A stretch of 11,017 nt of DNA from Acidobacteriota bacterium (GCA_003222755.1 QHXA01000068.1:1898-12914), one strand, 5' to 3'. Counted from the stretch's first letter, positions 1-7,145 are shown. The notes: generated from the letters alone by a model not told the origin. A program made the numbers and translations.

Positions 1-507
1 GATTTGATGCAGTCCAGCTACAACATCGTCGGGTTTCAGAATCATTTGAAATTCGCCGAACAGAAGCGAATCTTCCGGATGATTCCAGGACTGGAAGCCG
101 CCGAGTTCCTGCGCCTGGGGCAAATTCATCGCAATACGTACATCAACGCCCCTCAGTCGCTGCTGCCGACAATGGCAGCACGCCGGGACGCGCGTATCTT
201 TTTCGCCGGTCAACTTGCGGGCACAGAAGGCTACATCGAAAACATCGCTTCCGGTCTTATCGCCGGCTTAAACGCCGTGCGAACGCTTGGCGGCGATCTG
301 CCGATCATCTTTCCGCCCGAAACCGCAATTGGAGCGCTCTGCCGGTATGTGTCGACACCGCAAAAGCATTTCGCGCCGATGAATATTAACTTCGGACTGC
401 TGCCGCCGATCGATGTGCCGAGACGAACAGCGAAATCCGACAAGCAGCGGTTGATATGCGAGCGGGCCTTGGGATTATGCCGACCCGTATCAACATTAAC
501 GGCGTAA
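1..507 (+). CDS. trmFO: TrmFO, folate-dependent tRNA (uracil-54-C5)-methyltransferase, 3' part
   Basis: The gene enters from the left edge already in frame, so only the last 168 codons are visible out of a family length of roughly 435-445. TrmFO is a cytosolic flavoenzyme that uses methylenetetrahydrofolate and FADH2 to make m5U54 (ribothymidine) in the tRNA T-loop. Diagnostic stretches are EQKRIFRMIPGLE, the GQIHRNTYINAP segment, the FAD-contacting FFAGQLAGTEGYIENIASGL region, and the C-terminal KHFAPMNINFGLLPP block, which separates TrmFO from its relative MnmG. The N-terminal dinucleotide-binding fold and the catalytic cysteines lie outside the window. The last 31 bp overlap the start of the downstream aminotransferase in another frame, which suggests translational coupling. 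The trmFO-xerC neighbourhood also occurs in Bacillus, supporting the call. Confidence 0.95.
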   Translation, partial: DLMQSSYNIVGFQNHLKFAEQKRIFRMIPGLEAAEFLRLGQIHRNTYINAPQSLLPTMAARRDARIFFAGQLAGTEGYIENIASGLIAGLNAVRTLGGDLPIIFPPETAIGALCRYVSTPQKHFAPMNINFGLLPPIDVPRRTAKSDKQRLICERALGLCRPVSTLTA

Positions 508-1336
508 TTACAGGACCGGAGGACGCGCAGATTCCGGTACTCGATCACGGTTTTCTGTTCGGCGACAGTGTGTATGAAACCCTCCGCACGTACAAGGGCA
601 AGCCGTTTCTGTTTTCGCGCCACTTCGCGCGCCTTGAACATTCCGCCGGCGCAATTGATCTCAGGCTTCCATGGTCCGAATCCACAACGCGTGAAGAAAT
701 CCAGCAGACATTGCTCCACGGCGAATGCCGCATTCGCCTGATGATCACAAGGGGGGTTGGAGAGCTCAATCCCGATATCGAGACCTCTACTGACCCCACG
801 GCTATTATCATCGTGGTGCCGCTGATGGCTTTGCCGGACCGGATCTATGAGCAGGGTGTGGACGTGGTGATTTCATCCGTGCGCCGTAGCGCACGGTTTG
901 CCGATATCAAGACGGGTAGCCTCATTCATCAGGTGCTCGCTCGTCGTGATGCCAAGTTGAAACACGCGTATGAGGCGATCCTGCTGACTGGACTGCGGAT
1001 GAGAAGCTGTCGGATGGAATCACAAGCAACGTCTATATGGTCCGCGATGGCACACTCCTCACGCCGGGGCATGATGCCGGCATCATCGAGGGCATCACAC
1101 GTGGAGTCGTTTTGGATCTCGCACGCGAGATCGGCTTGAAAGTCGTCGAGGGTTTCTTCGAGGTGGCCGAAATTGCTCATGCGGAAGAAATGTTTCTCAC
1201 GAGCAGCACTCGTGAAGTGGTTCCCATCACCCGCATCGACGGCAAGCCCGTGGGCGCCGGTAAGCCGGGGCCGGTCACGTTGATGCTCCTGCGCGCCTAT
1301 CGGGCTGCGATCGACCGGCTCGCTACCGAGAATTGA
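477..1336 (+). pseudogene. Class IV PLP aminotransferase (IlvE/DAAT/PabC-like), frameshifted
   Basis: This is a fold-type IV PLP enzyme, the family of branched-chain aminotransferase, D-amino-acid aminotransferase and 4-amino-4-deoxychorismate lyase. The 5' part (477 to about 990) carries PVLDHGFLFGDSVYETLR near residues 20-37 and FADIKTGS with the expected Schiff-base lysine K145. The 3' part reads in another frame, with SDGITSNVYMV, the GIIEGITRGVVLDLA helix and EEMFLTSSTREVVPI. The frames disagree because GACTG is present twice in tandem at 986-995. Removing one copy gives EAILLTADEKLSDGITSNVY, which matches family spacing exactly and restores a normal 284-residue protein. As written, translation leaves the family sequence at 990 and stops at 1139. 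ATG 477 is chosen over ATG 456 because family homology starts there. The exact substrate cannot be told from sequence. It could be a true pseudogene, a slippage variant or an assembly error. Confidence 0.85.
986..995. repeat. Tandem GACTG duplication causing the frameshift
   Basis: Two adjacent copies of GACTG (986-990 and 991-995) sit exactly where the aminotransferase changes frame. A net gain of 5 bp moves the reading frame by -1, as observed. No slippery heptamer for programmed frameshifting is visible here. Confidence 0.8.
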
Positions 1337-1348
1337 CGGAGATTGATT

Positions 1349-1353
1349 GGAGA
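1349..1353 (+). promoter_or_regulatory. Ribosome binding site deciding the xerC start
   Basis: GGAGA ends 6 nt before GTG 1360. The alternative TTG 1333 has only a weak purine stretch before it, so this site favours the shorter protein. Confidence 0.55.
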
Positions 1354-1359
1354 CTGATC

Positions 1360-2253
1360 GTGCACAGTCACGTCGAAGCTTTCCTCGAAGCATTGCGCAA
1401 CCGGGCCGTATCCGAACATACGCTGTCGAGTTACGAATCCGATCTTCGCGATTTGGAATCGTTCTTGTCGCTGCAGAAAACCGACTTTGACTCGATCGAC
1501 CACATCTTTATTCGCGACTTCCTCGGATACCTTTACGAACGCGATCTGAAAAAAACATCCGTTGCGCGAAAGCTCGCGTGCCTTCGGACCTTCTTCAAAT
1601 TTCTGGTTCGGGATGGGCGCCTGAAAACGAATCCGGCAGACCTGGTCTCGTCACCGAGATTGTCCAAGACGCTTCCTTCTTATCTTCCTGAAGATGAAGC
1701 TGCCGCCGTTGTGGAAATGCCACAGGGTGGTTCATTAAGGGATCTCCGGGATCGGGCCATCTTGGAGGTGCTTTATGCGAGCGGTCTGCGTGTTCGTGAG
1801 CTTGTGGGCTTGAATGATGAAAACATCGACATGGCACAGCAGTTGGTGCGCGTCTTTGGGAAAGGCCGAAAGCAGCGTGTTGTCCCGTTTGGGGACTTTG
1901 CGGCGCGAGCATTGACGGCTTACCTCGCGGAACGGGTTCGCCTCGGCCTCGCGCAGGCCGAAGATAACGGCCAGACGCCGGTATTCGTCAGTATTCGCGG
2001 GCACCGCCTGAGCGCTCGCGATGTCCAACGCCTGGTCGAAAAGACGCGCTTGCGGCTGCCTTCGGGCCGCCGCCTGACGGCCCATACGTTACGTCATACT
2101 TTCGCGACACACTTACTCGAGCGCGGTGCAGACCTCCGCGCCATTCAGGAGCTCCTGGGACACTCTAGCCTGGCCACGACGCAGAAGTACACCCACGTAT
2201 CGCTAGAACACCTGCGCGCCGAATACGACAAAGCTCATCCAAAGGCAAAATGA
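1360..2253 (+). CDS. xerC: XerC/XerD-family tyrosine recombinase
   Basis: This is a site-specific tyrosine recombinase, expected to resolve chromosome dimers at dif with a partner Xer and FtsK. From GTG 1360 it has 297 residues, the normal Xer length. The N-terminal SAM-like core-binding domain covers about residues 1-95 and the catalytic domain about 105-290. All expected catalytic residues are present: R144 in GLRVREL, K168 in GKGRKQR, H242 and R245 in HTLRHTFATHLL, H268 in LGHSSLATTQ and the nucleophile Y277 in KYTHV. GTG 1360 has a good ribosome binding site (GGAGA at 1349-1353). An in-frame TTG at 1333 overlaps the preceding stop in a TTGA and would add nine residues. XerC rather than XerD is inferred from the trmFO neighbourhood; no phage or integron context suggests another integrase. 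A large palindrome follows the gene. Confidence 0.9.
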   Translation: MHSHVEAFLEALRNRAVSEHTLSSYESDLRDLESFLSLQKTDFDSIDHIFIRDFLGYLYERDLKKTSVARKLACLRTFFKFLVRDGRLKTNPADLVSSPRLSKTLPSYLPEDEAAAVVEMPQGGSLRDLRDRAILEVLYASGLRVRELVGLNDENIDMAQQLVRVFGKGRKQRVVPFGDFAARALTAYLAERVRLGLAQAEDNGQTPVFVSIRGHRLSARDVQRLVEKTRLRLPSGRRLTAHTLRHTFATHLLERGADLRAIQELLGHSSLATTQKYTHVSLEHLRAEYDKAHPKAK

Positions 2254-2283
2254 AAACTGAAGGGGCGGTCTATGATCGCCGCG

Positions 2284-2375
2284 TTCGCACCGGGGAGCGG
2301 TGCAAGGAAATTAGCCAGGGTACGCGTTTTTTGCGTACCCCTGGCTAATTTCCTTGCACTGCTCCCCGGTGCGAA
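2284..2375. repeat. Long near-perfect inverted repeat (palindrome) between xerC and rplU
   Basis: The left arm 2284-2325 and right arm 2333-2375 pair along about 42 bp with one G-U-type mismatch and one extra base. The loop is about 7 nt and contains a T6 run (2327-2332). Each end is itself a small hairpin: GCACCG-GGGAG-CGGTGC at 2288-2304, and a related 17-mer at 2357-2373. A single-strand transcript would form a very stable rod. It could end xerC transcription, but the T-run is in the loop and not after the stem, so it is not a standard intrinsic terminator. It may be a dispersed palindromic (REP- or MITE-like) element. The 164-bp gap 2254-2417 otherwise holds only the rplU upstream signals. 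Confidence 0.9.
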
Positions 2376-2385
2376 ACTGTATACT
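2354..2385 (+). promoter_or_regulatory. Possible rplU-rpmA-obgE promoter
   Basis: A good -10-like TATACT at 2380-2385 lies 32 nt before the rplU start. The best -35 candidate, TTGCAC at 2354-2359, is 20 bp upstream, longer than ideal, and lies inside the right arm of the long palindrome. The -10 is more convincing than the -35. Confidence 0.35.
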
Positions 2386-2403
2386 TTCTGTTTGTCTTCA
2401 GTG

Positions 2404-2409
2404 AGGAGG
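2404..2409 (+). promoter_or_regulatory. Strong Shine-Dalgarno of rplU
   Basis: AGGAGG lies 8 nt before ATG 2418. It is the strongest ribosome binding site in the window and contrasts with several neighbouring genes that have none. Confidence 0.85.
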
Positions 2410-2417
2410 AGTTCACT

Positions 2418-2729
2418 ATGTACGCCGTGATCCGATCGGGCGGAAAGCAGTACCGCGTGGCGCCCGGACAAACGATTCGGCTTGAAAAGGTAGCCGGAGA
2501 AGTGGGTGCTAGAGTTGAGCTGGGCAATGTGTTGCTCGTCGAAAACGACGGGAACGTCCAGGTTGGCAATCCGCTCGTCACCAATGCGAAGATCGAGGCG
2601 ACAGTCGTCGAGCACGACCGCGCAAAGAAGATCCTGGTCTTCAAAAAGAAGCGTAAGAAGCAATATCGGCGGACGCATGGCCACCGGCAGGATTACACGT
2701 CGGTCCGAATCGACAACATCCTTATCTAA
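2418..2729 (+). CDS. rplU: 50S ribosomal protein L21
   Basis: L21 is a small 23S rRNA-binding protein of the large subunit. The 103-residue length is typical. It starts with the family signature MYAVIRSGGKQYRV, has the beta-rich middle ending in VGNPLV, and carries the basic loop KKILVFKKKRKKQYRRTHGHRQ followed by the conserved RIDNI end. The start is fixed by AGGAGG 8 nt upstream and by the family N-terminus. rpmA follows after 16 bp and obgE after that, the standard order of this operon. Expression probably starts at the TATACT element upstream, just after the long palindrome. Confidence 0.98.
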   Translation: MYAVIRSGGKQYRVAPGQTIRLEKVAGEVGARVELGNVLLVENDGNVQVGNPLVTNAKIEATVVEHDRAKKILVFKKKRKKQYRRTHGHRQDYTSVRIDNILI

Positions 2730-2745
2730 TTTTGTAGGGGTAATT

Positions 2746-3003
2746 ATGGCTCATAAAAAAGGAGTGGGAAGTTCGCGCAACGGCCGAGACAGCCACTCGC
2801 AACGGCTCGGAGTGAAGCGGTTTTCCGGCGAACTCGTCACCGGCGGATCCATATTGGTTCGGCAGCGCGGCACCAAATTCAAACCGGGGCTCAACGTGGG
2901 CATCGGCAAGGACGATACGCTATTCGCAAAGATTCCCGGCATCGTGCAGTTCGAGAATAAAGGCGCGACGGGGAGATTCATCTCCATTCAGCCGGTCGAG
3001 TAA
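2746..3003 (+). CDS. rpmA: 50S ribosomal protein L27
   Basis: L27 is a large-subunit protein whose N-terminal tail reaches the peptidyl-transferase centre. The 85-residue product starts MAHKKGVGSSRNGRDSHSQR and contains GVKRFSGE, GGSILVRQRGTKF and GKDDTLFAKIPG, all standard for the family. There is no cleavable N-terminal extension of the kind found in Firmicutes, so the tail is mature as made. The frame is open farther upstream (from 2506, inside rplU), but the family start is ATG 2746, preceded by AGGGG at 2736-2740. It is co-transcribed with rplU and is followed by a perfect hairpin. Confidence 0.98.
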   Translation: MAHKKGVGSSRNGRDSHSQRLGVKRFSGELVTGGSILVRQRGTKFKPGLNVGIGKDDTLFAKIPGIVQFENKGATGRFISIQPVE

Positions 3004-3019
3004 CAATAGACACAAACGC

Positions 3020-3080
3020 AGACACAAAGAAGGCCGCCATAAAATAAATTCAAGGCGGCCTTCTTTGTGTCTTAGTGTTT
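3020..3080 (+). terminator. Perfect 19-bp hairpin with short T-run after rpmA
   Basis: The arms 3020-3038 and 3054-3072 are perfectly complementary around a 15-nt A/T-rich loop, with GGCCGCC next to the loop. A short T4 run (3078-3081) comes 5 nt after the stem. It may act as a partial terminator or an mRNA 3'-end stabiliser that lowers obgE expression relative to the two ribosomal proteins. The left side also holds two CACAAA units 12 bp apart (3011 and 3023). Confidence 0.6.
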
Positions 3081-3087
3081 TATACCG

Positions 3088-4074
3088 GTGTTCATCGACG
3101 AAGCCAAAATCACAGTCAAAGCCGGCGATGGCGGACACGGTTGCATCGCTTTTCGCCGCGAGAAGTTCGTTCCGCGCGGCGGCCCGAGTGGCGGAGATGG
3201 CGGCAACGGTGGCAACGTGTATCTCGTCACCGACATCCACGAAAACACCCTCCTGAAGTTTCGATACAATCACACGTTTCGCGCAGAACGTGGGCGACAC
3301 GGCGAAGGCAGCAATCGGCGTGGCCGGGACGGAGAGGATCTCGAAATCAAGATTCCCCTCGGCACGGTTGTCTCTGATGACGACACCGGCGAGATTATCC
3401 ACGACTTCACGCAACCCAATGAGCGCTTCGTCGTCGCAAAAGGCGGACGCGGCGGCCACGGCAATGCGCATTTCGCGTCATCCGTGAATCGTGCTCCTCA
3501 CAAAGCTCAGGACGGCGCTCTGGGCGAAGAAAAAGATCTTCGACTCGAACTGAAGCTTTTGGCGGATGTGGGTCTGGTCGGTTTTCCCAACGTCGGCAAG
3601 TCGACATTGATCTCGCGCATATCGGCCGCGCGCCCGAAGATTGCCGATTATCCCTTCACGACGCTCGAACCTCAGCTCGGGGTGGTCTCTGTCGACACGG
3701 ACAAGACATTCGTTGTCGCCGATATTCCCGGCCTGATTGAAGGCGCCCACCTCGGCCATGGCCTCGGGATTCAGTTTTTGCGGCACATCGAACGAACTCG
3801 TCTGCTCCTTCACCTGATCGATGTTTCCGGCGCAAACGACCGTGACCCAATCGACGAATTCCACACCATCGACTCAGAACTTGCCGAATACAATTCGGAC
3901 TTGGCCAAGAAGCCGAAGATCGTGGTTGCCGCAAAGATGGACGCCGCCGATCCAAAGAAGGTCCAGAAGCTCCAGCGCTGGTGCAAGAAAAACGACCTGG
4001 AGCTCGTGAAGATTTCCTCCGTAACAGGTGAAGGCCTGGACGATCTGAAGCACGCTGTGGTGTCGAAACTGTAA
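3088..4074 (+). CDS. obgE: Obg GTPase (ObgE/CgtA)
   Basis: Obg is a ribosome-associated GTPase needed for 50S assembly and growth control. The 328-residue protein has the glycine-rich Obg fold at about 1-158, starting MFIDEAKITVKAGDGGHGC with repeated Gly-rich turns, and the G domain at about 159-328. G1 is GFPNVGKST (165-173), G2 is around TTLEP (191-195), G3 is DIPG (212-215) and G5 lies around SSVTGEG (310-316). G4 reads A282-K283-M284-D285 where NKxD is usual, so the asparagine that contacts guanine is replaced. There is no C-terminal OCT/TGS-like extension. The start is GTG 3088, fixed by homology; no Shine-Dalgarno is visible, and a hairpin ends 15 nt before it. It follows rplU-rpmA as in most bacteria. 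Confidence 0.97.
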   Translation: MFIDEAKITVKAGDGGHGCIAFRREKFVPRGGPSGGDGGNGGNVYLVTDIHENTLLKFRYNHTFRAERGRHGEGSNRRGRDGEDLEIKIPLGTVVSDDDTGEIIHDFTQPNERFVVAKGGRGGHGNAHFASSVNRAPHKAQDGALGEEKDLRLELKLLADVGLVGFPNVGKSTLISRISAARPKIADYPFTTLEPQLGVVSVDTDKTFVVADIPGLIEGAHLGHGLGIQFLRHIERTRLLLHLIDVSGANDRDPIDEFHTIDSELAEYNSDLAKKPKIVVAAKMDAADPKKVQKLQRWCKKNDLELVKISSVTGEGLDDLKHAVVSKL

Positions 4075-4082
4075 CGGGGCTC

Positions 4083-4117
4083 GCACCGCTCCGCGGTGCC
4101 GAAGCGTCCGTCGCTTC
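4083..4117. repeat. Two adjacent small hairpins after obgE
   Basis: GCACCG-CTCCG-CGGTGC (4083-4099) is followed at once by GAAGCG-TCCGT-CGCTTC (4101-4117), each a perfect 6-bp stem with a 5-nt loop. GCTCCGCGG at 4088-4096 can also pair with CCGCGGAGC at 4139-4147, giving an alternative fold. There is no T-run, so a terminator role is uncertain. The first hairpin matches 15 of 17 bases of the palindrome arm at 2357-2373. Confidence 0.6.
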
Positions 4118-4157
4118 ACCAAACCGCAGCATACCGTTCCGCGGAGCAATGCGGGAG

Positions 4158-4187
4158 TTCACAGACGCGGCTATTCTGTTCTATTCT
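4158..4187 (+). promoter_or_regulatory. Putative tldD-tldE promoter
   Basis: TTCACA (4158-4163; 5 of 6 consensus) and TATTCT (4182-4187) are separated by 18 bp. Only 10 nt separate the -10 from ATG 4198, so the transcript would begin about 4 nt before the start codon or at it, with no room for a Shine-Dalgarno. Confidence 0.5.
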
Positions 4188-4197
4188 TCCACACATC

Positions 4198-5772
4198 ATG
4201 CAAACCAAGCTCGATCGGCGCGAGTTCATAAAATTGGCTGGAGCGGCTGGAGTTGCTGCTGCCAGGCCCTTTCAGCAGACCACGGCTCCAGGTCCGGATG
4301 CCGCAGAGAAAGATCTCGTCATGCTGGCGCTGGACGCGGCGCGATCTGCGGGGGCGAGCTACGCGGACGTTCGCATCACGCGTGGGAACACGGAGTTGGT
4401 CGCCACGCGAGAACGGCAGATCACGAACGTCAGCAAGAATGAAACATACGGCATCGGAATCCGGGCGTTGGTCGGCGGGTCGTGGGGATTCGCAGCCACT
4501 CGTGATCTCGCACGAAACTCCGTAGCGGCGGCGGCCAGACAGGCAGCCGCGATCGCCAGAAGTAATGACAGAATCAATCCGGTAAAGACTACTCTTGCTT
4601 CCGTTCAAAAGTTTCCGGATGGCCGGTGGATGACTCCTCATGAGGTCGATCCATTCACCATTCCGATTGAGCAAAAGGCGCAGCTGCTTTTCAAAACCAA
4701 TGAAGAAGCATTGCGTGTTAAGGGTGTTCGATTTGTGACCTCGAGCATCTCTTCGATCCGAGAGAGCCGATTGCTCGGCACGACAGAAGGCTCGCTGATC
4801 CAGCAAACCTTTTTCCGCATTGGCCCGAATGTCAATGTCACGGCCGTCTCCGACGACAACGGTGACTTTCAAACGCGCAATGCTGTGCTTGCTCCGAGAG
4901 GCGCCGGCTGGGAGTACGTCCTGGGTTTGCAAATGCAGGAAAACGTTTTGCGATGGGCCGAAGAGGCGGCGGCAAAGCTCACGGCAACGCCCGTACAGCC
5001 TGGCCTCTGGGACCTTGTTCTGCATCCGTCCCATTTATGGCTCACCATTCATGAATCGATCGGCCATCCTACGGAGCTCGATCGGGCAATGGGCTATGAG
5101 GCGAACTTCGCCGGCACCAGCTTCTTGTCACCTCCTGAGAAGGTGCTGAACAAATTCAGGTATGGTCCAGCGTTCATGAATATCGTGGGCAATCGTACGG
5201 AATCTGGCGGGTGTTCAACCTGCGGATGGGACGATGAAGGCGTGCCGGCACAGTCCTGGTTGATCGTCGACAAGGGCGTGTTCGTGAACTACCAGACCAC
5301 TCGCGAAATGGCATCCTGGATTTCAAATTTAACAAAGGTCCGCGAAAGTCTCGGTACTGCGTATGGGCAGGACTGGGCATCCATTCCGTTCCCGCGGATG
5401 CCGAATGTCAGCTTGCAGCCGAACACTCAAGATGTCAGTGAAGAAGATGTGATCGCGGCGACGAAGCACGGCATCTACATCGAAGGCGACGGCTCCTATT
5501 CGATCGATCAACAGCGCTATAACTTTCAGTTTGGCGGTCAGGTATTTTGGGAAATCAAAGACGGCAAGCGCATTCGGATGCTTCGCGATGTCGCCTACCA
5601 GGCGCGCACGCCGAATTTCTGGAACTCCTTGGCGCTCGCCGGCGGCAAGAGCACCTACAGGCTCGGCGCCGCGTTGAATGACGGCAAAGGCCAGCCGCAG
5701 CAGTTGAACGCGGTATCGCATGGCTGTCCGATAGCGCTGTTCCGCAATGTGAATGTCATCAACACGGGATAG
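4198..5772 (+). CDS. tldD: TldD-family metalloprotease with Tat-like signal
   Basis: TldD is the catalytic subunit of the TldD/TldE heterodimer, a zinc protease that cleaves unfolded peptides; in other bacteria it matures peptide antibiotics such as microcin B17 and degrades CcdA. The 524-residue protein has the metal-binding HExxxH motif as HESIGH (285-290), with a likely third ligand C510 in SHGCP near the C-terminus, matching the TldD arrangement. The N-terminus has a twin-arginine pattern, RREFIK at 7-12, followed by an Ala/Gly-rich stretch at 13-22, suggesting Tat export of the folded protein; classical TldD is cytosolic. ATG 4198 is chosen because it places this signal at the very N-terminus; the open frame upstream (from 4096) lacks family sequence. 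A promoter-like pair lies just upstream. tldE follows after 2 bp. Confidence 0.93.
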   Translation: MQTKLDRREFIKLAGAAGVAAARPFQQTTAPGPDAAEKDLVMLALDAARSAGASYADVRITRGNTELVATRERQITNVSKNETYGIGIRALVGGSWGFAATRDLARNSVAAAARQAAAIARSNDRINPVKTTLASVQKFPDGRWMTPHEVDPFTIPIEQKAQLLFKTNEEALRVKGVRFVTSSISSIRESRLLGTTEGSLIQQTFFRIGPNVNVTAVSDDNGDFQTRNAVLAPRGAGWEYVLGLQMQENVLRWAEEAAAKLTATPVQPGLWDLVLHPSHLWLTIHESIGHPTELDRAMGYEANFAGTSFLSPPEKVLNKFRYGPAFMNIVGNRTESGGCSTCGWDDEGVPAQSWLIVDKGVFVNYQTTREMASWISNLTKVRESLGTAYGQDWASIPFPRMPNVSLQPNTQDVSEEDVIAATKHGIYIEGDGSYSIDQQRYNFQFGGQVFWEIKDGKRIRMLRDVAYQARTPNFWNSLALAGGKSTYRLGAALNDGKGQPQQLNAVSHGCPIALFRNVNVINTG

Positions 5773-5774
5773 GC

Positions 5775-7139
5775 ATGCAAAACACGAACGCGAAGAGACA
5801 CGGTTTGTCTGCTGACGAATCGCGGCAGCTGTGTGACAAGATCCTGGGCTTGGCTCGGGCGGATCACACGCGCATAAATATCACTTCCGGTATTCAAGGA
5901 TTCACGCGAACCGCGATCAACCGCATAACGACGGCAGGTGAAACGAACAATGTGACGGTCCGCATCACCAGCATCTTCGGCAAGCGGGTGGCTTCGGTAG
6001 ATACGAACCGCTTAGATGATGCCGCCCTAGAGCGTGCCGTTAGAGACGCCGAAGCTCTGGCAAAGATCGCGCCTGAAAATCCGGAATACCTTCCCGAACT
6101 TGCGGAACAAAAATACATGCCGGTGGATGGCTACTACGCGAGCACCGGCGATCTGACGACGGAGTCACGCGCCCGCGCAGCTTCGCTGGGCATTAAAGCC
6201 GCGGATGCGTCGAAATTCGTCGCGGCCGGTTTCATCGATGTGGCTGCTGGTTCGCAAGCGGTCGCAACATCCAACCGGCTATTTGGGTACTATTCCGGCA
6301 CGGCTGTGGCCTCCACGCTGACTATCCGAACGCCCGATGGCCTGTCCTCCGGATGGGCGGGCGATGAGGACGCCGATTGGAACACTATCGAGTCGGAGCG
6401 CATTGCCGAAGATGCTCTGCGAAAATGCCGCGCCTGGCGTGGCAAGACAGCCCTGGATCCGGGCAAGTATGAGGTCATTCTCGAACCCACTGCCGCCGGC
6501 ATGCTCATGAGTCGCATGCTCGGCGTGTTCGATGCGCGCCAGGCCGATGAAGGTCGTTCATCCTTTTCAAAACGTGGGGGCGGAAATCGGCTCGGAGAAA
6601 AACTTTTTGACGAACGCGTGACGATCATTAGCAATCCTGCTGAGAAAAACGCCGAAACTAGTCCATTCACCAATGCCGGCCAGCCAGTTCAGCGCGAGGT
6701 GTGGGTTGACAAGGGTGTGTTGAAATCATTGGCCTATTCCCGGTTCTGGGCCATGAAGCAAGGAGTCGCTCCAAAGGCGAACCCTTCGAATTTCGTGATG
6801 TCCGGCGGGGATGCGTCGCTGGACGACATGATCAAGTCCGTAAAGCGCGGTGTGCTCATCACTCGCCTCTGGTACATCCGCGGCCTAAATCCCCGCGTGA
6901 TTTCGTTCACGGGTCTGACTCGCGATGGCACGTTCCTCATTGAGAACGGCAAGATCGCACGGCCGGTGACGAATTTCCGCTTCAACCAATCGCTTAGCGA
7001 ACTGCTAGCAAACGTCGAAGTCCTCGGACGTCCCACTCGTGTCGCCGCGGACGAAAGCGGTGCGGCAGGAACTCCCGTCATGGTGCCCCCTCTCAAGGTA
7101 AGGAATTTCACTCTCGCCAGCGTTAGCGACGCGATTTGA
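5775..7139 (+). CDS. pmbA: TldE/PmbA-family protein, partner of TldD
   Basis: This is the non-catalytic partner of the TldD/TldE protease. The 454-residue length is normal. It has the N-terminal TldD/PmbA domain, with VTVRITSIFGKR near 60-71, and the C-terminal domain with the conserved GLTRDGTFLIENGKI block at 380-394 followed by PVTNFRFNQS. Where TldD has HExxxH, this protein reads EPTAAGMLMSRM (237-248), so it lacks the metal ligands, as expected for TldE. No signal peptide is visible, unlike its partner. It starts 2 bp after the tldD stop, with a weak purine-rich site in the tldD end, so the two are very likely translated together in fixed ratio. A G/C-rich hairpin lies 6 bp after the stop. 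Confidence 0.92.
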   Translation: MQNTNAKRHGLSADESRQLCDKILGLARADHTRINITSGIQGFTRTAINRITTAGETNNVTVRITSIFGKRVASVDTNRLDDAALERAVRDAEALAKIAPENPEYLPELAEQKYMPVDGYYASTGDLTTESRARAASLGIKAADASKFVAAGFIDVAAGSQAVATSNRLFGYYSGTAVASTLTIRTPDGLSSGWAGDEDADWNTIESERIAEDALRKCRAWRGKTALDPGKYEVILEPTAAGMLMSRMLGVFDARQADEGRSSFSKRGGGNRLGEKLFDERVTIISNPAEKNAETSPFTNAGQPVQREVWVDKGVLKSLAYSRFWAMKQGVAPKANPSNFVMSGGDASLDDMIKSVKRGVLITRLWYIRGLNPRVISFTGLTRDGTFLIENGKIARPVTNFRFNQSLSELLANVEVLGRPTRVAADESGAAGTPVMVPPLKVRNFTLASVSDAI

Positions 7140-7145
7140 GGGCAT

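Noticed and set aside
981..1000. Programmed -1 frameshift in the aminotransferase
   Set aside because: No slippery heptamer is present, and a 5-bp tandem duplication explains the frame change completely.
1360..2253. Phage or integron integrase
   Set aside because: Standard Xer length and motifs, trmFO neighbour, and no att sites, tRNA or mobile genes nearby.
2284..2375. Ordinary intrinsic terminator of xerC
   Set aside because: The T6 run is in the loop, no T-run follows the stem, and the stem is several times longer than usual.
2506..2745. Upstream extension of rpmA within rplU
   Set aside because: It is only an open frame overlapping rplU; L27 has a fixed MAHKK start at 2746 with an AGGGG site before it.
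4096..4197. Upstream extension of tldD from ATG 4096
   Set aside because: These codons translate the intergenic hairpins and would bury the Tat-like signal 34 residues inside the protein.
4171..5034. Long minus-strand open frame opposite tldD
   Set aside because: It lies wholly opposite a well-supported gene, has no recognisable family motif, and is typical of antisense shadows in GC-rich DNA.
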